Shown here piece by piece: positions 36,507-45,372 of a stretch of 64,000 nt of DNA (position 1 is its first letter; every line of letters begins with the position of its first letter). The position numbers and the translations under genes were made by a program. The DNA is from CAVQBP01 sp963848195 (GTDB lineage: Bacteria > Bacteroidota > Ignavibacteria > Ignavibacteriales > Ignavibacteriaceae), in assembly GCA_963848195.1 (NCBI GenBank), contig CAWKCY010000016.1:620001-684000 (forward strand). The letters are read 5' to 3'. The notes under the pieces are model-generated. The model did no database searches, was not told the DNA's origin, and saw only the letters and a list, made by a program, of their open reading frames with translations.

Positions 36507-37460
36507 TTATGTTGCAAGAATTATTGCTCCTGTTACAAGTAAATTCAATAATGCTAAAGGGAGTAATAATTTCCATCCGTATTCCATAAGTTGATCATAT
36601 CTCGGTCGTGGTAATCCCGCACGTAACAGAATAAAAAACAGTATAAAAACAAAAACTTTTATAAAGAACCATACTATTCCCGGTAAGAAACTCGGTCCAA
36701 GCCATCCGCCAAGAAAGAATGTTGTGATTAAACACGATATTAAAGTTATACCTAAATATTCACCCACAAAAAACATCCCGAATTTCATACCTGAATATTC
36801 CGAATGATATCCGGCTATCAGTTCACTCTCTGCCTCAGGGATATCAAAAGGAAGCCGGTGAGTCTCTGCTATTCCGGCTATTGTAAAAATTATAAAACCT
36901 ATAAATTGTGGTATTATAAACCACATACCTCTTTGCGCCTCAACAATTCCCCTCAAGCTAAATGTCCCTGAAAGCATAACCACCCCCATAAGTGACAACC
37001 CCATGAAAACCTCATATGTTATCATTTGAGCAGATCCTCTGAGCGCACCCAAAAGTGAATACTTATTGTCGGATGACCATCCGGCTAATACTATACTATA
37101 AGCACCCAGTGAAGACATAGCCAGAAAAAAAAGTACCCCTACATTTAAATCAACTACATATATTTCTTCCATAAAAGGTATTATTGCAAAACTCATTAAT
37201 ACTGTTGCCACTACTATTGCTGGTGCTATTACAAATATGGTCTTATCTGCAAATGGAGGAATCCAATCCTCTTTAAAGAAAATTTTGATCATATCAGCCA
37301 ATGATTGTAGTAATCCGAAAGGACCAACTCTGTTAGGGCCGATTCTATCTTGCCATAATGCTAAAGTCCTTCTCTCAAGCCAGATTAATCCTGCGGCTAT
37401 TGACATCATCACTAGCAGCACTCCGATAATTATCAGTATTACCTCTATCGTTACACTCAT
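36507..37460 (-). CDS. nuoH: NADH-quinone oxidoreductase subunit H
   Basis: A 317-residue, eight-helix membrane subunit that joins the arms of complex I and forms part of the quinone chamber. It has LERRTLALWQDRIGPNRVGP near residue 28-47, the charged loop ETHRLPFDIPEAESELIAGYHSEY and LPRPRYDQLMEYGWK near the end, all standard. Its start overlaps the nuoG stop by 4 bases. Confidence 0.97.
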   Translation of the reverse strand: MSVTIEVILIIIGVLLVMMSIAAGLIWLERRTLALWQDRIGPNRVGPFGLLQSLADMIKIFFKEDWIPPFADKTIFVIAPAIVVATVLMSFAIIPFMEEIYVVDLNVGVLFFLAMSSLGAYSIVLAGWSSDNKYSLLGALRGSAQMITYEVFMGLSLMGVVMLSGTFSLRGIVEAQRGMWFIIPQFIGFIIFTIAGIAETHRLPFDIPEAESELIAGYHSEYSGMKFGMFFVGEYLGITLISCLITTFFLGGWLGPSFLPGIVWFFIKVFVFILFFILLRAGLPRPRYDQLMEYGWKLLLPLALLNLLVTGAIILAT

Positions 37461-40189
37461 TTAGCTGCTCCAATTTTTCCCCATAAAGGTAAATTGTAAA
37501 ATGGAATTCCCGGTAAGCCTATCGGATATCCGGCAATTCCATTCGGAATCTTATCGCTTGTTTTAAGCGGAAGCTTAATCTTTTCACCATCAAAAAACAC
37601 TTCTATTTCATCACCTTCTTTAAGGTCCTGTTCTTCTAAAATTTCTTTATTAAGTAAAATATAGGGCTTAGGTATCCTCTCCTGAATTGCAGGGGACATA
37701 TTGCTTAACTCATCAGATCCGAAAATATGATAAAGAGGTAAAATGAAAAACTTACCATCTCTCTTTATAAAAGCTTCCGGTACAGAATCAAAGAATTTAA
37801 ATTCTTTTGTATTTGGTTCAATTAATCTCCTTCCGGGATCACCTCCATGAAGTGGTCCTCCAACTTCAATTTGATACTTATTAATAGATTGTACTGAATT
37901 CCAACCGGGCGCCCAGAAAAAGGGAATAATCGATGATGGCGGCTCGCCTCTATAACCTTCCATAGTAAATGTTAAAGCTGAATCCGGATCTTCCGGTGGT
38001 TTTGGTTCACTTACATTTATGTTCGCATCCATGGCTGTCCGCCCGCTGAACCTATGTGGTTCTCTGGGAATTTTCTGCCCTGCTATCCGGAATCCGGGTG
38101 GAGGAGCAATAGTATCAATTCCCCTTAATATTGGTATAGATTTAGCCGCAGCTGATGTAAAATCATAAAATGAATTCAAGTCATGCCATTCCTCTTTACC
38201 TGAAATACCGGCAATCTCTTTTAACCAGCGCCAGCTCTCTTTTATATCTGAATCCTTAGGGACAAATACCTGGTAATAACGTTGTGCCCTCCCTTCATTA
38301 TTAACGATTGTGCCATCTGATTCTGCAAATGTACCCACGGGAACGATGATATCAGCATTTTTAGTTAATTCATTTTCAAATGAATCCAGAACAATTACAT
38401 TTTTGAATTTTTGAATAAAATCATCGATGATTCTTTTGTTCTCTTTAGAATATAAATCATTGTTCAAAATAATTATAGTATCAGCTTCATCACTTTGTAT
38501 GGAATCTATTGCATTAGTCAAATCTTTCTTTTCCAGCATTGATATTCCCATACTGTTGGATTCTTTGACAATAAAAGAAAGGTTTGCTTTTCTGTCCTTT
38601 TTATGCAATGCCCATGCAATATTTGCAGCAGCTTGCATCATTTCTTTACTTTTTGAACTTGTACCCGATATTATTACCGGGTTTTCTGCTTTTAATAAAA
38701 TTTCAGAAATATTTTTTGCTCTCTCCTTAACTTCATCTGAAATATCATTTACAGAAACAGCTTCGGTGTTTATAAAATTAGCTATGGAAAATCCAAGCCG
38801 TGCAATATTTGAAGGCGATGCATAATAAGTTTCCGTTGCAATCTCATCTAATTTGGTAGGGGAGTAGCATGCTATAAAAAGAGGTCCTCTCGTTTCCTGC
38901 GCAATTTCTTTAACTGCTGAATCCTGCCAGTCCGGAATGTTAAATTTCTCTGCCATTTTCTTTCTTATTTGTTTTACCGACTGACGCACTGCCAGTGCCA
39001 TCATTGGAGCAGTATTTGTTAAATCCTCTCCTAAAATTAAAACAGCATCAGATTCTCTTACTTCCTGCATTGAAGGAGATTTGGCAGGACCATTATTCAA
39101 AATATCAATTGCTAATGAAACCAGCTGCGATTCATCAGCAGGCATTCCATTATAAAAATTATCTTCTCCCACTAATTTTCTTAAAATAAAATTTGACTCA
39201 ATAGAAGCCCGGGGTGAACCAATTCCTATAATCCTTTTACTTTCTGAAATTATTCTTCCAATTTCATTCAGAACTTCACCGCTGGATACTGGCAATGCTT
39301 CATCGCTTCCCTTTTTCTTAATCAAAGGCTTTGTTATTCTATTATTACTGTTAACATATTCATAACCAAACCTTCCCCTGTCGCAAATAAAATATCCGTT
39401 CACCTGACTGTTATATCTGCTTAATATTCTTCTTAATGTCCCATATCTTTCACCCGCAATAATATTACATCCTAATGAACAATTAACGCAAATGGACGGT
39501 GCAGTCGTTAAATCCCATTTACGTGTATAATGCTGCTTTAGTGTCTTATCTGTAAATACTCCTGTCGGACAAACTTCAATTAGGTTTCCGCTGAATTCAT
39601 TTTCAAGTACTCCATCTTCAGCTCTGCCGAAATAAACATGATTATGAGCTGCAAAATTGTCGAAGTCTCTCCCGTCAGCATAATCTCTATAGAACCTTAC
39701 ACATCTGTAACATTGTATACATCTGTTCATTTCATGATTTATAAAAGGTCCCAGATATTGATTTCTGTAAGTTCTCTTATTAAACCTGAACTTGCGGTAA
39801 TCATGTCCCGTCATTACAGTCATATCCTGGAGATGACATTCACCTCCTTCATCACAAACCGGGCAGTCATGCGGATGGTTAGTCATCAGCCATTGTATTA
39901 CATTAGCTCTCATCTCCTTAGCTTCTGAATCAATTATGGAAATTATACTTCCCTCCTTTACCGGTTCCATACATGCCATTGCTAATCTGCCTCTTTTATC
40001 ATTTTCATCCTTAAAGATTTTAATAGCACATTGTCTGCAGGCTCCTACTGAACCCATAGCCGGGTGCCAGCAGAAATAAGGTAAATCAAATCCTAACGAA
40101 AGGCAGGCATCAAGAAAATTTGTGGATGGATCTGCCTCATAACTGTTTCCATCCACTGTTATTTTAACTTTTTTCATTTCCAGGGACAC
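37457..40189 (-). CDS. nuoG: NADH-quinone oxidoreductase subunit G
   Basis: A 910-residue peripheral-arm iron-sulfur subunit. It shows the N1b [2Fe-2S] cysteines C40, C51, C54 and C73; the N5 His/Cys group around NHPHDCPVCDEGGEC; N4 cysteines C157, C160 and C163 with C207; and an N7-type motif CVNCSLGC near 235. The C-terminal molybdopterin-oxidoreductase-like domain lacks cofactor function in this family. A tail of about 150 residues after 750 is longer than in the E. coli protein. The start overlaps the nuoF end. Confidence 0.95.
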   Translation of the reverse strand: MSLEMKKVKITVDGNSYEADPSTNFLDACLSLGFDLPYFCWHPAMGSVGACRQCAIKIFKDENDKRGRLAMACMEPVKEGSIISIIDSEAKEMRANVIQWLMTNHPHDCPVCDEGGECHLQDMTVMTGHDYRKFRFNKRTYRNQYLGPFINHEMNRCIQCYRCVRFYRDYADGRDFDNFAAHNHVYFGRAEDGVLENEFSGNLIEVCPTGVFTDKTLKQHYTRKWDLTTAPSICVNCSLGCNIIAGERYGTLRRILSRYNSQVNGYFICDRGRFGYEYVNSNNRITKPLIKKKGSDEALPVSSGEVLNEIGRIISESKRIIGIGSPRASIESNFILRKLVGEDNFYNGMPADESQLVSLAIDILNNGPAKSPSMQEVRESDAVLILGEDLTNTAPMMALAVRQSVKQIRKKMAEKFNIPDWQDSAVKEIAQETRGPLFIACYSPTKLDEIATETYYASPSNIARLGFSIANFINTEAVSVNDISDEVKERAKNISEILLKAENPVIISGTSSKSKEMMQAAANIAWALHKKDRKANLSFIVKESNSMGISMLEKKDLTNAIDSIQSDEADTIIILNNDLYSKENKRIIDDFIQKFKNVIVLDSFENELTKNADIIVPVGTFAESDGTIVNNEGRAQRYYQVFVPKDSDIKESWRWLKEIAGISGKEEWHDLNSFYDFTSAAAKSIPILRGIDTIAPPPGFRIAGQKIPREPHRFSGRTAMDANINVSEPKPPEDPDSALTFTMEGYRGEPPSSIIPFFWAPGWNSVQSINKYQIEVGGPLHGGDPGRRLIEPNTKEFKFFDSVPEAFIKRDGKFFILPLYHIFGSDELSNMSPAIQERIPKPYILLNKEILEEQDLKEGDEIEVFFDGEKIKLPLKTSDKIPNGIAGYPIGLPGIPFYNLPLWGKIGAAK

Positions 40190-41448
40190 CTCTGCTCTTT
40201 AATGTGTTTTTCATAATCATCTTTAAAATATTTTAATGAACTTTGCAGCGGCTCCATTGCACCTGGTGCTAATGCACAAAATGTTTTTCCGGGTCCAAGG
40301 TAATGCGTATGGAATGATAAGGTATCGAGGTCTTCCATTCTTCCGTTTCCTTCATCAATTGCTTTTAAAACTTTTTCTACCCATGGCAATCCATCTCTGC
40401 ACGGTGTACACCAGCCGCATGATTCCTGCGCAAAGAAGTGCTGAAGGTTTTGAACCATTCCAACCGGACATGTTTTATCATCAAGTACGATCATTGTACC
40501 TGTTCCAAGCCTGCTTCCAACTTTCTGTACCGATGAAAAATCCATATTAACATCTAAATGCTCTTCAATTAAAAAATCTGTAGAAGCCCCTCCCGGAAGT
40601 ACTCCTTTGAAATTTACTCCATCCCGCATTCCTCCTGCATGTTCGAAAATTAATTCTCTCGCTGTTGTTCCCAAAGGAAGTTCCCATGCACCTGGTTTTT
40701 TTACTTTCCCGCTGACACCATAAATTTTCGTTCCCCCCTCATCGCCTATGCTTAATCCTTTAAACCATTCCGCACCGTTATTTACGATATGAGGTATACA
40801 TACTAGAGTCTCAACATTATTAACAATAGTCGGTTTACCGAAAATTCCGCTCACCTGCGGAAATGGTGGTTTAGCACGCGGCTGCGCTCTTTTCCCCTCC
40901 AATGCATTTAATAGCCCTGTCTCTTCCCCGCACATGTATCTTCCTACACTAGTATGTAAATGCAAATCAAGATTATAACCTGACCCCAGTATATTTTTGC
41001 CTAGATAACCTGCCTCATAAGCTTCCGCAATCGACTTTTCCAATAATGAGGCCGAAACTTTATATGCCCATCGTAAAAATATATATGCTGTACTTGCTTG
41101 AATTGCATAAGCGCTTAAAATCATCCCTTCAATCAATTGATGCGGATCTCCTTCAAGAAGAAGCCTATCCTTGAATGTACCCGGCTCCATTTCATCTGCA
41201 TTGCATACAAGGTATTTAGGGGTGGGTGCATCGTCTCCCATTGGTACAAAACTCCATTTCATTCCTGTCCCGAAACCTGCTCCTCCGCGCCCTTTAAGGT
41301 TTGAATCTTTTACCAATTGTTGTACCTGCTTAGGCTCTAATTCCTTTAACACTTTTTTTACGGATTGATAACCGCCAGCTTTCTCATAATCCCTTAAATT
41401 TAAAGGTCCTCGTTTAAAATCAATATTTTTAGTTAAAGGTTTTTCCAT
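40174..41448 (-). CDS. nuoF: NADH-quinone oxidoreductase subunit F (FMN, N3)
   Basis: A 424-residue NADH-binding flavoprotein of complex I. The FMN/NADH glycine-rich loop GRGGAGFGTGMKW lies at about 53-65, GEETGLLNALEGKRAQPR near 180 and the N3 [4Fe-4S] motif SCGWCTPCRDG near 345-355. It oxidises NADH and passes electrons to the cluster chain. It overlaps nuoG by 16 bases and follows nuoE after 6 bases. Confidence 0.97.
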   Translation of the reverse strand: MEKPLTKNIDFKRGPLNLRDYEKAGGYQSVKKVLKELEPKQVQQLVKDSNLKGRGGAGFGTGMKWSFVPMGDDAPTPKYLVCNADEMEPGTFKDRLLLEGDPHQLIEGMILSAYAIQASTAYIFLRWAYKVSASLLEKSIAEAYEAGYLGKNILGSGYNLDLHLHTSVGRYMCGEETGLLNALEGKRAQPRAKPPFPQVSGIFGKPTIVNNVETLVCIPHIVNNGAEWFKGLSIGDEGGTKIYGVSGKVKKPGAWELPLGTTARELIFEHAGGMRDGVNFKGVLPGGASTDFLIEEHLDVNMDFSSVQKVGSRLGTGTMIVLDDKTCPVGMVQNLQHFFAQESCGWCTPCRDGLPWVEKVLKAIDEGNGRMEDLDTLSFHTHYLGPGKTFCALAPGAMEPLQSSLKYFKDDYEKHIKEQRCPWK

Positions 41449-41454
41449 ACCATT

Positions 41455-41919
41455 CTAATTATACTGTTCTAATATTTTATCAATTTTTTCAATACTTAAA
41501 TCTCTATGTAAATCATTGTCAATCATTAAAGCCGGTGCATGATCACATGTACCTAAACATTGGATTGGAAGAAGAGTGAATCTATCATCTTGAGTAGTTT
41601 CGCCATATTTAATTCCTAATTTGTTTTGAATGTATTCTAAAATCTTTTCAAAACCCATTACCCAGCAGCTCACGCTATCGCAAATTAAAATCACATGTCT
41701 CCCAACAGGTTTTCTAAATACCAGGTTATAAAAAGTTGCCACACTGTCTAATTCATCAGGAGTCATATCAAGAACCCCTGCAATATCCTTTATACTTTCA
41801 TCCGAAATCCATCGCCTCTTCCTTTGAACAACTTTCAAAGCCTCAATACAAGCAGCCCTTTTCTTAGGATACTGCCTCACATGTCCTTCTATTTCTCTTA
41901 ACTCTTCTTCCGTCAACAT
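41455..41919 (-). CDS. nuoE: NADH-quinone oxidoreductase subunit E ([2Fe-2S])
   Basis: A 154-residue thioredoxin-fold subunit of complex I. The N1a cluster cysteines are C80 and C85 (CDSVSC) and C121 and C125 (CLGTC), the usual spacing. It pairs with NuoF in the NADH-oxidising module. A 67-base spacer containing four 8-bp repeats separates it from nuoCD upstream. Confidence 0.96.
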   Translation of the reverse strand: MLTEEELREIEGHVRQYPKKRAACIEALKVVQRKRRWISDESIKDIAGVLDMTPDELDSVATFYNLVFRKPVGRHVILICDSVSCWVMGFEKILEYIQNKLGIKYGETTQDDRFTLLPIQCLGTCDHAPALMIDNDLHRDLSIEKIDKILEQYN

Positions 41920-41950
41920 AAATTAATTCTCTTTATACTACTCCTAAATC

Positions 41951-41982
41951 TTGTAATTTTGTAATCATGTAATCTTGTAATT
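41951..41982. repeat. Four 8-bp direct repeats in the nuoE-nuoCD spacer
   Basis: Units TTGTAATT, TTGTAATC, ATGTAATC and TTGTAATT are contiguous and fill half of the 67-base space between nuoE and nuoCD. The core TGTAAT is kept in all four. Confidence 0.75.
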
Positions 41983-41986
41983 TCCA

Positions 41987-43735
41987 CTACCTGTCTATCT
42001 CTGCCAAAACAAAATCAACACTCCCTAAAATGGATAATAAATCTGCAATCGTATACCCTCTGCTTATATATGGTATCATCTGCATATGGGCAAAACCCGG
42101 TGTCCTTATCCTTGTCCGGTATGAAGACGTATTACCATCACTCACTAAATAATATCCGTTATTACCTTTTGATGACTCAATTCCCTGGAAAGCTTCTCCG
42201 GGAGGAATTACAGGTCCCCAGCTTACATTCAAAAAATGAGTAATTAACGTTTCAATATCATGCATTGTCCTCTCCTTGAGAGGGGGAGTTGCTCTTGGAT
42301 TATCAGATTTATATGGTCCCTCAGGCATATTGTTTAAGCACTGCTCAATTATCCTTAATGATTGCCTCATCTCTGCAGCCCGGACTAATGAACGATCATA
42401 ACAGTCTCCGTTTTGTGCTATGGGAATTTCAAACTCAAACTGGTCATATCCTGCATAAGGACGCTTTTTCCTGAAATCCCATTCATATCCTGTGGCTCTT
42501 AAACCCGGACCTGTTATTCCCCATTCTATTGCTTCTTCTCTTGTATAAGCTCCGATTCCTATCGTTCGTGCCTTAAAAATTCTGTTCTTTAATACAAGCT
42601 TTTCATATTCTTCCAATCTGGGAGGAAAATAATCAATAAATCCTCTAACTAATTTATCCCATCCCTGAGGCAGATCTTGCGCTACTCCTCCTATACGAAA
42701 CCAGTTAGGATGCATCCTGTCTCCGCAAACAGCCTCTACTATATCAAATACCTTTTCCCGATCGGTGAACATATAAAAAACCGGTGATAGCTGTCCAACA
42801 TCCTGTGCAAAGGTGCCGTACCATACTAAATGACTAGCTATACGGAATAATTCACTCATCATTATTCTTATTACAATAGCCCTCTCCGGTATTTTTATCC
42901 CCGCTAGCTTTTCAACTGCAAGAACATATGCTAAATTATTTAATACACCGCTTAGATAATCAATTCTGTCGGTATAAGGAATATATGTATGCCATGATTG
43001 TCTCTCTGCCATTTTCTCTGCACCCCTATGATGAAATCCGATATCAGGAATTATATCTAATATTTCCTCTCCATCAAGCTGGAGTATAAGGCGCAATATT
43101 CCATGTGTGCCCGGATGCTGCGGACCCAGGTTTAAGAACATGAATTCTGAGTTTTCAGATCTTCTGGTCAATCCCCATTGCTCGGGATGAAATTGAAGTG
43201 CTTTCTGTTCAGCCTCCTGCTTATCTTCCGGTAATAGAAATGGCCCCATTTCAGTTGCTCTTGCAGGATGCTCTTTTCTAAGTGGGTGACCCTCCCATGT
43301 CACCGGCATTAAAATCCTTCTTAAATGAGGATGTTCCTCAAAATTAATTCCGAACATATCAAAAGCTTCTCGTTCATACCAATCTGCATTTTGCCATATA
43401 CTTGTTATAGTAGGTACGTTTAATGAATTCTCTTTTAATGGAACTTTAATCCTTATATCATTGTTGCGTTCAAAAGATAAAAGATGATATACAACTGTAA
43501 AATCACTATCAGGTTGGTTCCCCCTTTTCGCACGGGCTCTTTCATCTATTGCCGTAAGATCATAAAGCATTTTATATGGATTATCAATCTCATTTTTTAA
43601 ATATGAAAAAACATCAACAAGTTTATTTGAAGAGATCCATACAGTAGGAAATTCATCAGCTGTTTCCTGCTCAATAAAACTATTTTCACCAAACTTAGAT
43701 CTTAAATCTTCAATAATATTCAAATCACTATCCAT
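41987..43735 (-). CDS. nuoCD: Fused NADH-quinone oxidoreductase subunits C and D
   Basis: A 582-residue fusion of NuoC (about 1-185; ADWYEREAFDMFGINFEEHP and HPLRKEHPA are its signatures) and NuoD (from about 200; LNLGPQHPGTHGILRLILQL). NuoD shapes the quinone-reduction site, and the conserved HPGTHG His loop is present. The final PGFAHMQMIPYISRGYTIADLLSILGS segment carries the conserved D family end. Separate nuoC and nuoD are more common in this phylum-level neighbourhood than fusion, so the fusion is worth noting. The gene lies between nuoE and nuoB. Confidence 0.95.
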   Translation of the reverse strand: MDSDLNIIEDLRSKFGENSFIEQETADEFPTVWISSNKLVDVFSYLKNEIDNPYKMLYDLTAIDERARAKRGNQPDSDFTVVYHLLSFERNNDIRIKVPLKENSLNVPTITSIWQNADWYEREAFDMFGINFEEHPHLRRILMPVTWEGHPLRKEHPARATEMGPFLLPEDKQEAEQKALQFHPEQWGLTRRSENSEFMFLNLGPQHPGTHGILRLILQLDGEEILDIIPDIGFHHRGAEKMAERQSWHTYIPYTDRIDYLSGVLNNLAYVLAVEKLAGIKIPERAIVIRIMMSELFRIASHLVWYGTFAQDVGQLSPVFYMFTDREKVFDIVEAVCGDRMHPNWFRIGGVAQDLPQGWDKLVRGFIDYFPPRLEEYEKLVLKNRIFKARTIGIGAYTREEAIEWGITGPGLRATGYEWDFRKKRPYAGYDQFEFEIPIAQNGDCYDRSLVRAAEMRQSLRIIEQCLNNMPEGPYKSDNPRATPPLKERTMHDIETLITHFLNVSWGPVIPPGEAFQGIESSKGNNGYYLVSDGNTSSYRTRIRTPGFAHMQMIPYISRGYTIADLLSILGSVDFVLAEIDR

Positions 43736-43751
43736 AATACATGAAAATTTT

Positions 43752-43772
43752 TTTGACTTTTGACCTTTGACT
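43752..43772. repeat. Three 7-bp direct repeats in the nuoCD-nuoB spacer
   Basis: Units TTTGACT, TTTGACC and TTTGACT are contiguous in the 41-base space upstream of nuoCD. The pattern (third unit equal to first, C in place of T in the second) mirrors the AATGACT block at 35057. Confidence 0.7.
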
Positions 43773-43776
43773 TTCT

Positions 43777-44415
43777 TTAGATTTCATCAGGAGATTTAAT
43801 CTCTGTCATTCTCATTCTTTCTTCTCTCTTTATATCTTTCATGGAAATCTTTTCATCTTTTATTGTGCCTTGCGGTCCGACAACCCAGCTTAAAGGCCTT
43901 TTTTCTTTACCTACTGCATCTCTCAATAAAAGCAACCCTTCCATAAATGCATCTGGCCGGGGAGGGCACCCTGGAACATACATATCAACTGGCATAAATT
44001 TATCAACTCCCTGAACTACACTATATATATCATACATTCCCCCTGAATTTGCACATGAACCCATTGATATTACCCATCGGGGCTCCATCATCTGTTCATA
44101 TAATCTCTTTATAATCGGAGCCATTTTTATAAAAACTGTTCCAGCAATAATCATTACATCCGCTTCCCGTGGTGTACCTCGAATTACCTCTGCTCCAAAT
44201 CTCGAAATGTCATACTTGCTTGTTATACTTGTTGCCATCTCTACATAACAGCATGATAAACCAAAATTAAATGGCCACATTGAATTTTTCCTTCCCCATG
44301 CTACAAGATCCTGTAAACGACTCAACAAAACACTCTGCTTTATCGTTTCCTCAAACGAGCTGTTCCCATTCAAAGGCGCAGAACCATCTATTGTTTTACT
44401 TAACCACCATTTCAT
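43777..44415 (-). CDS. nuoB: NADH-quinone oxidoreductase subunit B (N2 cluster)
   Basis: A 212-residue subunit holding the terminal [4Fe-4S] cluster N2. The tandem cysteines C55-C56 (GLSCCYVEMA), C121 (GSCANSGG) and C150 (VPGCPPRPD) are all present. It delivers electrons to quinone. The gene is separated from nuoA by about 156 bases of repeat-rich DNA, which is unusual inside a nuo operon. Confidence 0.96.
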   Translation of the reverse strand: MKWWLSKTIDGSAPLNGNSSFEETIKQSVLLSRLQDLVAWGRKNSMWPFNFGLSCCYVEMATSITSKYDISRFGAEVIRGTPREADVMIIAGTVFIKMAPIIKRLYEQMMEPRWVISMGSCANSGGMYDIYSVVQGVDKFMPVDMYVPGCPPRPDAFMEGLLLLRDAVGKEKRPLSWVVGPQGTIKDEKISMKDIKREERMRMTEIKSPDEI

Positions 44416-44476
44416 AGTTAAAAACTTATTCCTTTTTAAATCAAACCCTTGTTACCCATTTACCATTCAATCATCT

Positions 44477-44559
44477 ATTCCATCATTCCACTACTCCACC
44501 ATTCCATCGAATGACCATTGAATGGCAATAGAATGACCACTGAATGACAATCGAATGTG
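44477..44559. repeat. Adjacent 8-bp and 11-bp direct repeat blocks in the nuoA-nuoB spacer
   Basis: Four 8-bp units (ATTCCATC, ATTCCACT, ACTCCACC, ATTCCATC; 44477-44508) pass directly into four and a half 11-bp units (GAATGACCATT, GAATGGCAATA, GAATGACCACT, GAATGACAATC; from 44509). The 11-bp core GAATGACCAT also occurs at 50127, and the 8-bp type at 46889 and 63732. The block separates nuoA from nuoB. Confidence 0.85.
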
Positions 44560-44571
44560 CCATCATTCCAT

Positions 44572-44991
44572 TCAACTTTTAAATTTCCTCATCGCCTGCA
44601 ATATCCTTCTACCTTTAGGTCCAAAATCTAGAGCTCCAATCTTCCATTCATATACTAATACTGCTAGTAAAATAAATATAAAGACTAATACTCCGATATA
44701 GCCTGTCCACCCCAATTCTTTGAATGAAATTGCCCAGGCTACTATAAATACTGCCTCCAGGTCAAATATTACAAAAAACATCGCAACTATATAAAAATGC
44801 ACCGGGAAACGTATCCTTGCATCTCCGGTGACTTTAATTCCTGATTCGAATGGCTCATCTGTTTCTGGTTCTTTGTGTCTTTGACCTAATATATAAGACA
44901 ATCCTATCATTATGCTTACTAATAATATAACTGCACCCGCATACAATAGAAGAGGCCAAAGTAATGTAGAATGTTCAGACGAAGGCTGCAA
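44572..44991 (-). CDS. nuoA: NADH-quinone oxidoreductase subunit A
   Basis: A 139-residue, three-helix membrane subunit and the first gene of the complex I operon. The conserved DEPFESGIKVTGDARIRFPV loop (about 40-60) and IVAMFFVIFDLEAVFIVAWA helix are diagnostic. The operon promoter should lie in the roughly 380-base spacer upstream (44992-45372), but I cannot pinpoint it. Confidence 0.95.
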   Translation of the reverse strand: MQPSSEHSTLLWPLLLYAGAVILLVSIMIGLSYILGQRHKEPETDEPFESGIKVTGDARIRFPVHFYIVAMFFVIFDLEAVFIVAWAISFKELGWTGYIGVLVFIFILLAVLVYEWKIGALDFGPKGRRILQAMRKFKS

Positions 44992-45372
44992 TAATTTCCT
45001 CGCTTGAATCGTTTCGGTTTCTCTTTACTTTTATAAAATAAAAATATAAAAGCCTCATTCAAGGTTATGTGACCTATGTTATTATTTTAATTATTCGAAC
45101 AATGGTATGAGGCATAAGTATTTCATCAGAAACGACAATCCCTTTTCTAGTCATGATTTTAGCAACACGATATCATAGATTACCCGACCTTAATACATTG
45201 GCTATATGTATGAACTGTTCTTCGAAAACACAGCACAAGACTAAATCTGTCAACAGTTTCCTGAAATAAGTAACTTCTAATTCGCATATTTGGAATTTCG
45301 AATCAAGATTGTAATTATTTATAACTCAAAAAATTATTTAATTTTATAACTTTCTTTAATTTAATTAGATAC
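44992..45372. other. Divergent spacer between nuoA and the beta-CASP gene
   Basis: About 380 bases that must carry the nuo promoter on the minus strand and that of the beta-CASP gene on the plus strand. On the minus strand a frame of about 70 codons (near 45265-45055) has a single internal TGA and reads FEEQFIHIANVLRSGNL, then YRVAKIMTRKGIVVSDE. It may be a gene remnant or chance. No RNA gene is seen. Confidence 0.5.

Noticed and set aside
44415..44571. A missing small gene between nuoA and nuoB
   Set aside because: The gap is filled with direct repeats whose periods are not multiples of three; no ORF spans it.
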